Assembly (NCBI GenBank): GCA_963854835.1
Contig: OY978525.1
Span: 74,687,628-74,751,627, forward strand
DNA: 64,000 nt
From: Megamerina dolium
Lineage: Eukaryota; Arthropoda; Insecta; Diptera; Megamerinidae
Reading direction: 5' to 3'
This document shows, one piece after another, positions 54,386 to 64,000 of the stretch; position 1 is the first letter of the stretch, and each line of letters starts with the position of its first letter. Below the pieces are notes generated by a model. The model saw nothing but the letters and a program-made list of their open reading frames with translations, searched no databases and had not been told where the DNA came from. A program made the position numbers and the translations under genes.

Positions 54386-55470
54386 ATGCGCGATTTTTGT
54401 GCGAGTTTACTTTTTTACTAAAAAATTAACTTTTGTTATTTAATAATAACAAATATTAAAAATTATAAAATAAAACAAACGAAAAATTGTGAATATAAAA
54501 AATTAAAATATATAAAAAATGTGAAATATATAAAAAATCGAAAATAAAAAATATAATTAAAAATTGTGAAACAATTATAAAGACAAATTTAATAAGGTGT
54601 TTGTCAGTGCAGCGGGCTTATCCACAACAACAGTAGCATCAACCAGTCACCAACACAACAACCGAAGCAAGGTTTTACCCAACTTGTGGCCCACCGGCAA
54701 TCCTCCTATCATCTCTTGATTTTATGGCCCTTCGAGCCGGATCGGCTTGCAACGTTTGGTAAGCAAGAATATTGCCACCAAGGTATGTAGACAGCGTTTG
54801 TACGTATTAAATTATATATTTGCACCCACAATAGTGTACACCCTAAAAATACCTACATGTTCTTATATATGTTTGTGTATATATACATATTTATACGTGT
54901 ATATATCCCACCAAATTTATTCCCATTTTTTAAATAAAAGAAAATATATACTTCTGTGAGTACATTATGTGTTCCGTTGGAGGTTTTAGAACCCACCAAA
55001 TAAATAAATAATATTGATTTGGGCCAAACCATTTGTTGTTTTTCCCAGTACATATTGAAGATCACTCTAACAATTGGCCTACATTTCTGTCTCATGCAAC
55101 AATTTAATCGTTAGAATAATTATTCGCTCACTCCCTTTAACATAGTTTCATATTCCCTGTAGAAAATTTGTTGCTATTTCCCTTTACTCAAATTTGCAGT
55201 AAGATTAAATATATTGCTTGGCTGCACTACCTTTTTCGTATTTATTTTGGTTTATGTTTAAAAACAAAAGCACTTATTGTATGGTATTTACCTGTTGTTA
55301 TTAAAAGCAGTGAGCACCAACAATTGGTGCATCTCCCAACTGATCATAATAAATCTACCTCCCGTTTGTTTTATTTTTCTCTTTCATACACTCTATAACA
55401 TTAAGTATAGAAAACACACTTACTAGGTAAAACAACCCCAATAAGGAAAAACGGCATGCTGACGTTCAAA
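54386..55470. other. leader region of the BEL/Pao remnant
   Basis: AT-rich, then a short richer part near 54600-54740. No coding frame that I recognise. Confidence 0.35.
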
Positions 55471-55672
55471 TCCCTATAGAATAGTTGCCAAAAAACATGG
55501 GAGTCGATTATTTCTACAGAAGAAGAAGCAGATATAATTGAGAAGATAACTTGAAGCTGCTAAATATTCCAATCGGCAACCCGGTCGGTTCAACCCTATG
55601 TAGTGTAGATATGAGGTTAGGCGGTGACATCTGCCCGTCGCTAAAAAAGGCAGAAAAGGCATTCTCGGAACT

Positions 55673-56110
55673 TTGATTTCCCTAAATCCAGTTTCTGGTC
55701 GGATAGTCACTGGTCGTCTTCCGAAATCGCAGTCCCATACAGCGTGTTCGTCTTCTTATATCCAACTTCCAGAAAGTTCCCCGATGTACCTTGTGATGAG
55801 CAGAAAACAGACAACAACTGTAGTAAGGACTCCAATTGCCACAACACAAGCACCACGACTCGAAATATACATTTATTCAACACTACTCTCACAAAGGCAT
55901 GCTACCTGTTATGTAGAGGCATGCACCTCGTACGACAATATACCGAGTTATCAAACTGTATAGTTTAAGAGAGAATATTCTTTGTGCGTCAGAACAAGAT
56001 TTGCATCATCTGCCTGGCCGCCTCACATACCTTAGCAAAGTGCTATAGTAAGTTTTTATGCCGTCTTTGTGAGAAGCAACATCACTCCCTGCTTCACGGC
56101 ATGACCCGAA
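55673..56110 (+). pseudogene. BEL/Pao-type Gag remnant
   Basis: Two frames run to stops at 55961-55968. Beyond them, CIICLAASHTLAKC fits C-X2-C-X4-H-X4-C. It is followed after five residues by CRLCEKQHHSLLH, the Cys/His pair plus HHSLLH that marks Gag of BEL/Pao elements. The upstream Thr/Ser-rich part (NCHNTSTTTRN) has no distinct motif. Confidence 0.5.
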
Positions 56111-57138
56111 ATCATCATCTAAAGGCCGATTTTACAAATCGTACATAACAGCGCGACAACTCCCATCAAATGTATTTCCCACCCGTAATACTTCTCGTAC
56201 AACGATATTCAACGGATTATCGAGTTTTGCGCATTACTCCCCAAAAAACGCTCATTCTATTAACGAGAGGACTTGTAGTCGAATAGCAATACATTCGATC
56301 CTGCCTAATACTGGCCCCCAAAATTGATGTCATATAAAGGGTGATTTGAAAATTGTGGCTTGAGTAATATATAAGCCTCTGATGCCACGCCCGTATTATG
56401 TAGCAACATTTTGTCAGGTTATGCGATACTGACCGTCATACGCATCCCTCTTTCACATTGTCCAGTTCGCTGTAACTGCCCGATTTACTTCCCGAACTTC
56501 TACGAAGCTTCAATGAAACTATGCACTGGCATAGTGTATATGCGTATGAATAATCCCATGTGTTAATTTCACATTATTTGCTACATATTCATGAGTTGAG
56601 TCATATCATGAACCCAACACACACAGATTCTATCTGAGTTTCGTACTTGTCATGAGCGTTAATATTCTGGCAATCCCGTCAATCTGAAATTATTAATGCA
56701 GCAAGAGATCTACGAGCACGATGTTTTTTTTTATAGAATCTATCCACCTGAGATGGAGTGATAAAATTCCGTTAAATACACCAATCAACATTGGACAATA
56801 CTACAATCAACATACTGCAATCAACGTTCCCCAATCAACATACTCAGCAATCAACATTTGTCATATTTCCTTAACGGCTTTTCTCACTATTACAAAAGTC
56901 AAAATCTCGAATCACGGCTCGAACTCCCTCACTGCTGATGCTGATCAACTGAATCCGAATAGAATTCAAAATTCGAAAAATTTATAATTAATTTTAAGTA
57001 CTTTTAAAAAAGGTATATAAAATACTGTATTTTTATTTTTATTTACTTTTAATTTATATTTTATTTTTTTCCCCTTGTTACCTCCCTCTCGAGTAGAAGT
57101 TCCGTCTCTTTTGCAGCATTACTGCAACGGGGGCGGAA
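56111..57138. other. unrecognised internal part of the remnant
   Basis: About 1 kb with short open stretches only. One at 56721-56987 has no motif I know. Confidence 0.35.
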
Positions 57139-57371
57139 TGTCTACGCCAAAACATAAATCTCAGGCATTGTCCATTAATTAATTTCTTTATTAACTTTAA
57201 ATTATAATTTCTATTGGGTTGGCAACTCACTATAAATTTAATATGTTATATTTCACTATTTGCCACTTTCTCTTTCTCCCTCTCTCTTTTCTTAGTTCAC
57301 TTCTTCCTGATTTCATTTACTTGTACTTTTTCCATTGTTTTAATTCATATTCTGGTTTTTATCTCTCAGTA
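57139..57371 (+). repeat. LTR-like repeat, right copy
   Basis: Starts TGTCTACGCC after a purine tract; ends where RTE-A sequence begins. Confidence 0.6.
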
Positions 57372-57375
57372 AAAA

Positions 57376-57790
57376 TTGTGCCCACGATCCGACGGACGCT
57401 CCTTCCCCCTGCACGATATGAAAATAGTGCTTGGTGACTTCAGGATGAGCAAGGAAGATACCTTTGGTCCAATTGTAGGAAAATTCAGCCACCACCAGAA
57501 CACTTCCGGTAACGGAATGAGGCTGATCCACTTCGCCGCAGCACGAAACATGGTAATTGGTAGTGCAGATTTCAGTACCTCCAGATCAACGAACGAAAAA
57601 CCAATTTGATCACGTGATGATCGATGGACGGTATGCTTCCAGTGTAATGGACGTGAAATTTAACAGTGGTGACAACATCGACTTGGATCACAACCTTGTT
57701 TCAACTAAAGTGCGAGCATGTGTATGTGTCGCAAAGAACAAACGAAGTCCCACACAGAGAAAGCTTGACGTCATAAGCTGCAATCACTAG
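57376..57790 (+). pseudogene. RTE-A endonuclease fragment
   Basis: Two overlapping frames: LGDFRMSKEDTFGPIVGKF with the GDF motif of AP-type endonucleases (usual Asn after it changed to Arg), then after a shift [20 protein letters not shown] and DLDHNLVSTKV, where the catalytic Asp-His is kept as LDH. Confidence 0.7.
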
Positions 57791-58490
57791 AGACTGCAAA
57801 TACTTTTACTACTCCCTTATCGGATCTGCTTATGCAGTGCACTCCCCCTCTTGATGATACATGAGTACATGACTACTGCTTCCAAGGAGGTAATAGGTTA
57901 CCTGCGCGCTGGTGCTACGCGAGATGTTAAAGATCGATACAGAGAGAAGAAGAATGCGGAGAGACGTCTTTTCAGGCGCAAGCAGAGAGAGCAAAAAAGA
58001 CACGAGTATAAGGAGATAGAAGATCAAGTGGCTGAGTGGCGGTTTTAATCCCGGAGAATATTCCTGTTGTGACAACAATGGGAATCTGGTTACAGATGTC
58101 CAGAGTGTACTGAGCTTATGGAGGAAACACTTCTCTACGTTGCTGAATGGCGACGCCTCGAACTATTCTGCCAGTGGAGGAGAACTGCCGAGCTCCCCAA
58201 TCATGGATGATGATGTAGATGTTCCACCATCCGACCATGACAAGGTCAGAGAGTCCATTCCTAGGCTGAAAAATAACAAAGCTACAGGAGCTGATTGCCT
58301 GTTTATCGAGTTGTTTAAGAACGGAGCCGATGAGCTGCTCACTAGCTCATAAGCAGAATATGGTCGATGAAAGCATGCGCCATGATTGGAGGCTCAATGT
58401 TCTCTGCCGTACATAAGAAAATATTCCTCACAATCTGCGCCAACTATCATACTATAAGTCTTCTTAGCATCGCAAAGGTTTTGTCGGCCT
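57380..58490 (+). mobile_element. RTE-like LINE fragment (family RTE-A, copy 4)
   Basis: Plus-strand counterpart of 866-2279: endonuclease ([35 protein letters not shown], then [15 protein letters not shown] and [10 protein letters not shown]), linker (REKKNAERRLFRRKQRE), and RT start (ESIPRLKNNKATGADCLF, ELFKNGADELL). It includes the endonuclease part (MKIVLGDF) that copy 1 lost at its TA array. Stops and frameshifts are frequent. Confidence 0.8.
58140..58352 (+). pseudogene. RTE-A reverse transcriptase N-terminal fragment
   Basis: VDVPPSDHDKVRESIPRLKN and NKATGADCLFIELFKNGADE match the frame at 1127-1420. It ends at TAA 58350. Confidence 0.7.
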
Positions 58491-59090
58491 TTTCTTTTTA
58501 TAAAGTTCCATAATTAGAGACCCCCAATAATCGAAAGCATTTGAATTTTTATTTTATTTACGTGTTTAGTAAAATTGAGAGAGCAAGACAGACGCTATCT
58601 CCTTACGAGTATAAATATATGTAATAATACGCTGAAAATAGAAAATTATTGTTATATATTAATTTGGTCGGCAAAATACTCCACTGAACCCGCCTCGAGA
58701 GTGGCGACTTGAAACAGATACCACAGGTTAGCCTGTACGATGGCAGGCGGTATCTAGCTAAGACAAGGGTAAGTTGATGGGTGTTTGTTATTCTTCAAAA
58801 GCACAGCGTCCGGCAATGTACTCTTACCATCTGATAAGATTGTTAACCCGGCGAACCCACAAATCTGGCATGAGGTGCCTAATCCAAGCGGTCTTGATAG
58901 AACTCCTAAATGTCCGGCTGAGTAAGCAAGCAAAACAAGGAGCGAGGGAAACGATCAAATAGCGGAAGCCGACCTCGTTATGGGGGTCATGGATCTCCAA
59001 TGTCAATGACATTGGATTTGTCGGCAGAGCAAAGGTGGAGAGCGTATTGTTTGTACTAAGGTGCAAAAATCAGTAATACAAAAAATGGCT
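58491..59090. other. spacer or LINE leader
   Basis: AT-rich to about 58660, then more mixed sequence that may be the 5' part of the LINE downstream. No frame that I can support. Confidence 0.35.
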
Positions 59091-61920
59091 CTGCAAGACG
59101 GTGAAGCACCTAATCGGTTTGTGGATGGGTGCAAAGCTGAAATGTGAGAGTCTAACTGCCTTTCGGCAAAGAAGAAGGTGGTGATCGTGGCTCATGGTAA
59201 TTCTGTGGGGAGTGACGTTATTTCAGCTGCAGCGGCAAAACGGCTGTGTGAAAGACACTTATAAATGGAGTGTTATTCGCACAGAGAAGTTTGCCGGGGT
59301 AGATAGGGCAGGTGTCGCACTCACCTTGCTCTTGAGGAGACTCAACTCCGGTGTCGAACAGTCCGTCGTCAAATTCCAAAAGGATGCAGCATGAGGGGTA
59401 TGACGCGGCTTTTATCGTGGAGCTAATGGCAAATTCCCCAATGAAATCGTCATTAGGGCAGGAGGTAGGCTTGCACCAGGAATCCTCAAATGTATGTCAG
59501 CTCAATATTCATCACAGCAAATCGGCATCAGGAATGATAATGCGGAGCTTCGATGAAGATGAGCTTGACATTGGACTGGTACAAGAACCTTGGATCAAAA
59601 ATTTGTACAAAAGACCACCTTGTTCTATCCCCAAACAGGGGGAAGGTTAAGGACTTGCATTTTAGTTAGTAACGGGATAATTGTGATTCTAACGTCTAAC
59701 TTGTGCTCACCCTAGTAGTGAGAATAGGTGACGGTGCGAGTTCATTTATGATCGCATCAGCCTATCTTCCATAAGATTCTCTGGATGGACCACCTCAAAG
59801 AGAGGTGGAAGCTCTAGTGAGATTCTGTGATTATAAAGGTTTTGGTTTGAACTTAAGCTGCGATGCCAATGCACACAGTTTTGTGTGCAGGTTACTAATA
59901 CGGGAACAAATCCGACCTTTGTTGACGCACGTCGTTGCGAGGTCATTGATGTTACCTTGTCAAATGTCAAAATGTTGGACAGGGTTTTGGTCTAGAGGGT
60001 TGTGAATAGACTAACCATGTCTGACCACAGGGCCATTCATTTTGGGATTTTGTACGATAAAAGACATACGAACGACTGTAGAATGGTAAGGATACCGAAG
60101 CGAACGGACTGTACAAAGTACTTGAGGAATTATTACTAGGAAGGTTTAAGAAACATAGAACATCCGCAGGTGTTGAGTATCAGCTGAGGGCTATCAGTTC
60201 AGCCATGATCAAAGCATTTGAAGCATTTGGACGAAGGGGACCCCACTCCATGGTGGAATGAGGGACTGGAGTCCATGAAAAAGGAGACAACGAAGAATAT
60301 TAATCGCCACATGAGAGGAAACTTTAATGCACGAAATGACTATAAGTCTAAAAAAATGGAACGAAAGAAGACTCTGCGCAACCGTAAGGGGAAAACATGG
60401 AGGGAATTCTGCTAAAATATACAAGATATGTCCGATGTATGTAGATTATAGACGATTATATCAAAGGACCCCGTTTCAAATTTGGAATTAATTCGCAAAA
60501 TGAATGGATCCTTTACAGAGACAATCGGGGATTCGCTGAAATACGTGATGGAGGTGCATTTTCCTGGAAGCTTTAGATAGGACGGCCAATAGGAAGCCAC
60601 CCGCAAGAGTGCAAACAGAGATGAAAGATCGGAAGCTGAAGAGATAGTCACCAGAGATGGATAAAAAAAACAGGTATAGATGGAATATTTCCGGCACTAC
60701 TTCAGACAGGCTTCTGGAAAAATTCACTACTTGCCTGGCTACAGGATATATCCCTACTCAATGGAGAGAGACTAAGGTTGTCTTTCTTCCAAAGCCGGGA
60801 AAAAGGGACTACTCAGATGCGAAATCTTTCAGGACGGTTAGATTGATCTCCTTTCTACTTAAATGTATGGAGGGATGTATATAGGGCTGGCTGAATCGGC
60901 CCTGCACGAACTCGTTCGGGTAGCGGAGAGAGAACTGTCTTGTGGAGGGATATCTATGGCTACTTTCATGGATATAGTGGGTGCCTTCGATAAGTTTGGT
61001 TTCGATAAACTAAAGATGGCCCATGCCACTCGTGAAGTTAGCCCAACCGTTATTAAGTATTACCGAAGAATGGTGCACAGAACAGGGATTCTCCGTAAGC
61101 GTTAGTAAATCGGAAACAGTATCCTTTACAAAAGGAAGACAGGACTAACAATGGACCCCCTTAGGCTTTTTGGATCGAACATCAACGTCTCCAAGGAGGT
61201 AGAGTAGCTAGGTGTCGTCCTGGATAACAATTTGACTTGGAATAGTCACGTGGATGATAAGATCTAGAAAGGCAAGAGGGTATTGCATGTGTGGAAGGGA
61301 GTGTGCGGTCTCATGTATGGAATTACTCCTAGAGCAATGCATTGGATCTACATACTGATGGTGAGGCCGGCAATAGCGTATGCTACTGTAGTCTCGTGCA
61401 AGGTCACCCAAAAGACCGCAAAGAGCAAGTTAGATAGGGTGCAAAGAATGGCTTGTATTGGGATTACGGAGCTTTTCGGACAACCTCGGTAGATGCATTG
61501 GAGATCTTTCTGGGACTACTGCCGTTGAACTTGCATACTATGAAGCATTACCAGCATTACCAGCAAGACAACCAATAATTAGTATGGATTTGGCACGGAG
61601 ATAGGGCACAGGAGCATCCTTCCACTGGTACCTAGCAGTGTAAAGATGACTGGAAAGTCTCATAGAACACTCATTGAAGACAGCCTCACATATGATGTAT
61701 GTGAGGAAAATGACATCAGTATTTTCTCTGATGGTTCATTAATGGATGGTAGGATGGGTGCTGGAATCTTCTCTATATAATCGGGACTGGCATACACTCT
61801 GAATTTGGGACATCCTCCTGCATTGCCAAGCAGGAGGATGTCAGCACTAAGTCGACAATTTATTGACGAACGCGAAATGTGGAACATACCTCACAAAGAT
61901 ATGCTTGAAATAACTCGTGT
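59091..61920 (+). mobile_element. LOA/R1-like (RNase H-bearing) LINE, decayed (copy 3)
   Basis: Plus-strand remnants in order: possible ORF1 end (59091-59400), endonuclease, RT, thumb and an RNase H start. The RNase H sequence (IFSDGSLMDGRMGAGIF near 61720) puts it with the LOA/I/R1-like elements. Dense with stops and frameshifts. It is clearly diverged from the copies at 3766 and 20041. Confidence 0.7.
59500..61900 (+). pseudogene. LOA/R1-like ORF2 remnants
   Basis: Endonuclease: CQLNIHHSKSAS, LVQEPWI, a CDANAH-type CDANAHS at about 59860, then MSDHRAIHFG near 60020. Linker: DPTPWWNEGLESMKK. RT: GYIPTQWRETKVVFLPKPGK, SFRTVRLISFLLKCMEG, MATFMDIVGAFD with the first catalytic Asp. The YADD region is missing between SPTVIKYYRRMVHRT and the later SVSKSETVSFTK. 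Then LGVVLDNNLTW, PRAMHWIYILMVRPAIAYA and the RNase H SDGSLMDGRMGAG. Several blocks have been deleted. Confidence 0.7.
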
Positions 61921-62304
61921 TATAAGGGTGGAAGTAGAATAATTCTGAAACCAAACAAGTATATAACACACAATTTGATGGACGATAAGCGACCCAGATA
62001 ATAGTGGCTGATTTGGCTAATCCCTAAAATATAATAATATATATTAATTTTGACAAAGTTATTGTATCATATTTACACATCAGAGGGAATTATGTTAGCA
62101 ACGTGCAAAAAATTTTAGTAATTTCAAAATTTCGCAAGAAAAAGAAAAGAGAGAATTCCACATTTAAAAAGCGTTCAACTTTGCGCACTCTATTATATTA
62201 GTTTGCGCAATATAATTGCTTTAATGTGAATCAACTCACTCTAATTACTGCATACTATTTCCAACAAATAATGAGAATTTTATTTATAATGTGTGTAAAG
62301 CGAA
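61921..62304. other. non-coding AT-rich spacer
   Basis: About 380 bp; nothing recognisable. Confidence 0.5.
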
Positions 62305-62670
62305 ATAAAAAATGAATACATATTGGGCACTTATAAGCCCCGAAGGACCTTTTGGTCGAGTTTCTCTTCCAGTACTGTTGTTTATGTTATATTTTCGACA
62401 GAAATTGAAGGTAAGTATCTTCTTTTAGCCGGTTGCGCTCGGCAAAACCTTTGTGACATCATTTTTCTGAGCATTGTCACAGAGTTCTTTTAGAAGTTTG
62501 TCCATGCCAAATTGTTACTGCCGAAAGAATTGCCAAGTGCTTGTCGACAGGTGAGTACCGTTCGAAAAAATGATCTTTTCGATATGAAATTTACGCTTCG
62601 GCCGGGGATTGAACCCACAACCTACAGATCAGAAGGCCACCTCACTAATTACTGAGTTACAAGACCCAAA
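62305..62670 (-). mobile_element. tRNA-derived SINE (family S1, copy 2)
   Basis: Matches 2549-2914 along its length. Minus-strand head: GTAACTCAGTAATTAG (box A-like) and GGTTCAATCC (box B-like, 62606-62615). The body shares the GCACTTATAAGCCCCGAAGG-like 3' part and GTCACAGAGTTCTTTTAGAAG. The 3' end here is A/T-rich without a TA array. Confidence 0.72.
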
Positions 62671-62931
62671 GAGAGATAGCTTGCACATGTGTCAGCCACA
62701 ATTTTTTTCAAGACCTTGCCTATATAAGGCATTATAGAACGGCTTTTAAGCAAGTGAAATACACATCTCAGCATCGCTGTGCATACTAAGTACTTCCAAA
62801 GGCCCTTCTTAAGAAGCGAGGAGGTAGTGTTTTAAGCAAATAAACTAAAATAAGCTGTACAAATACAAACATTCATAATTTTTAATTAATTTGATTTTAG
62901 TACACACAAAGAGAGTACACACAATTAATTG
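62671..62931. other. spacer between two SINEs
   Basis: About 260 bp, no feature supported. Confidence 0.45.
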
Positions 62932-63097
62932 TTAGAGTGATGGTAAAGCCGTTGGCTTTGAAAATGGCAGATCGTTAGTTCAAATCCTGAAGGGAGTATC
63001 TTTAGCATTACTAAAGTGCTTCACAAAAACTCCTTCTGAAAACGGTTCTACGGAATGCCTTACAATGTGAACCGTTTCTTAAAAAAATAAATAAATA
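62932..63097 (+). mobile_element. candidate second tRNA-derived SINE (family S2)
   Basis: A plus-strand head has GAGTGATGGTAAAGCCGTTG (box A-like) and AGTTCAAATCC at about 62977-62987 (box B-like). A roughly 90-bp body follows, then an AAAAAAATAAATAAATA tail. Only one copy is in the window, so the family status is inferred. Confidence 0.5.
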
Positions 63098-63604
63098 TAG
63101 CATGCATATGGTAAGACCTTTTGGACCCCAAAGAAGGGCTTCTGTAATCGCTTTAACTTTTTATTTTTTCCACTGGGTTGCCTAAGAAAATACACCGGTC
63201 GAAATTTATAAAGAAAATGTAAATTGCCACTTGGTAGAATCAGCGCTCGAAAAAATTTAACCACTTCCCCTCATCAATTTAGCTTTCAAGCAAACAAACT
63301 ATAGTTTACAAACAAGCGTCTCAATTGAAATGCTAGTGAAGGGGAAACGAAGACTGCAAAGGCAAAAATTCAGATCACCGAATCTAAAAAGACAACTACA
63401 ACATTGCACTCAGATAAACCGTCAGACTGCTCTTTGTGGCGAGCAGAAAAAAATCAAATCGTCCAATTTTCAGCAAACCTCTTATTGTTTGAGTGACAAA
63501 TATTGGGCTAGAAGAATTGCTTAGTAACTATCTCGTATTCGGAAGCGGCTAATATGAATAGGTCTCTTCTAATGCTGTCCAAATTTAACACGCACAACAG
63601 TATT
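63098..63604. other. non-coding spacer
   Basis: About 500 bp with no recognisable gene. Short open stretches at 63330-63524 show no motif. Confidence 0.4.
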
Positions 63605-63690
63605 GAAATAAAATTTCAGTGGTCACAATGGGCCTTTCTGGCCTAAGGATGTCCTCTCAGAGAGAGGGCAGCCACATAACCTAACCTAAC
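63605..63690 (+). mobile_element. LOA-like LINE 3' end with TAACC tail
   Basis: CAGTGGTCACAATGGGCCTTTCTGGCCTAAGG resembles the end of the LOA-like copy 2 (TGGTATCAGAATGGGCCTTT near 21811). The segment ends in ATAACCTAACCTAACC (63676-63691), a short run that looks like a 3' tail repeat. Confidence 0.45.
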
Positions 63691-63692
63691 CA

Positions 63693-64000
63693 ATCTCGTA
63701 CATCACAAATGCTATACAACAAACCCATTGAATATTCACAATGGCATTTCACAAGGAAGCGTTTTGACGCGTTGCTGTACACTTCAAGTATGATCAACAA
63801 AAAATGAATATTCACATCGCCCTTTTTGGATTATACGGCAATATTACGCTCTCGTAATTATAACATAATCTGGCTCAACTAAATACTTGGATATTCACCT
63901 CGACAGAAGGCTGACCTGAGGCAATAAAATACAGTCAAAGAAAATTCAAATCAGAAAACTCGAATACAAAGTATTACTAGATAAAGGAATTCTGAGGCCA
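63693..64000 (+). mobile_element. jockey-type LINE fragment (copy 3)
   Basis: Plus-strand fragment with HNGISQGSVLT-like RT sequence near 63740, an LYGNITLS at the place of the YADD motif, then YLDIHLDRRLT-like sequence at 63880-63915 that matches 141-180 of copy 1. Internally deleted compared with copies 1 and 2, and it runs off the window end. Confidence 0.72.

Larger units (their letters stand above)
54158..57371 (+). mobile_element. probable BEL/Pao LTR retrotransposon remnant
   Basis: Two similar direct repeats, 54158-54385 and 57139-57371, both start TGTCTACGCC. The second follows a purine tract (GGGGGCGGAA), as a 3' LTR would. Between them, near 55980-56100, the plus strand reads a BEL-type Gag zinc region (CIICLAASHTLAKCYS, then CRLCEKQHHSLLHG). 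No RT or integrase is recognisable, so most of pol has been lost. The right repeat is cut by RTE sequence at about 57372. Confidence 0.5.

Noticed and set aside
63676..63691. Telomeric TTAGG array
   Set aside because: Only about three units, inside repeat-rich DNA and next to LINE ends; better explained as a LINE tail.

Overview
The window is eukaryotic, AT-rich, repeat-dense DNA, most likely from a fly (Diptera). The evidence is spliced coding exons separated by GT..AG introns of about 60 bp, the mix of transposon families (Ty3/gypsy, BEL/Pao, jockey, LOA/R1-like and RTE-like LINEs, mariner and Tc1), and very long (TA)n microsatellites. The order-level call is an inference; nothing here fixes the species.

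Only one host gene is visible. It lies on the minus strand from 32630 to 23682 and has 11 coding exons whose ten junctions are all phase-compatible. The 1,229-residue conceptual product is Ser/Asn-rich and I do not recognise it. Its 4.6-kb intron 6 holds a (TA)n array, a Tc1-like transposon with IR/DR-type ends and a broken IS630/mariner-group transposase.

Layout: 1-766 jockey LINE 3' end; 866-2279 RTE-like LINE fragment; 2281-3094 microsatellites around a tRNA-derived SINE; 3766-8555 a decayed LOA-like LINE carrying a nested 181-bp jockey tail, with a ~190-bp direct repeat on each side, the right-hand copy itself split by another jockey LINE (8602-9814); 10341-16294 a nearly intact Ty3/gypsy element (minus); 17129-18442 a full-length mariner with two stops; 18535-23345 RTE and LOA fragments and TA arrays; 23682-32630 the host gene; 32836-33349 an R1-like LINE fragment; 34700-36372 mariner and RTE fragments; 36462-46325 a second gypsy element (plus), internally triplicated; 46794-51425 a third, decayed gypsy element (minus); 52534-54157 two mariner remnants; 54158-57371 a probable BEL/Pao remnant; 57380-61920 RTE and LOA/R1-like remnants; 62305-64000 SINEs and LINE tails.

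The three gypsy copies are one family. They share TG..CA LTRs of about 437 bp, a primer site matching the 3' end of tRNA-Leu, ATAT target duplications, a Gag with an N-terminal SAP-like motif and a CCHC knuckle, and a gag-pol junction that looks like a textbook -1 frameshift signal: GTTAAAC, 6-nt spacer, 11-bp perfect stem. The most unusual structure is in the second copy. A 2.2-kb unit made of gag-pol plus 512 bp of upstream flanking DNA is tandemly repeated inside the element, with 2-3 bp microhomologies at the junctions.
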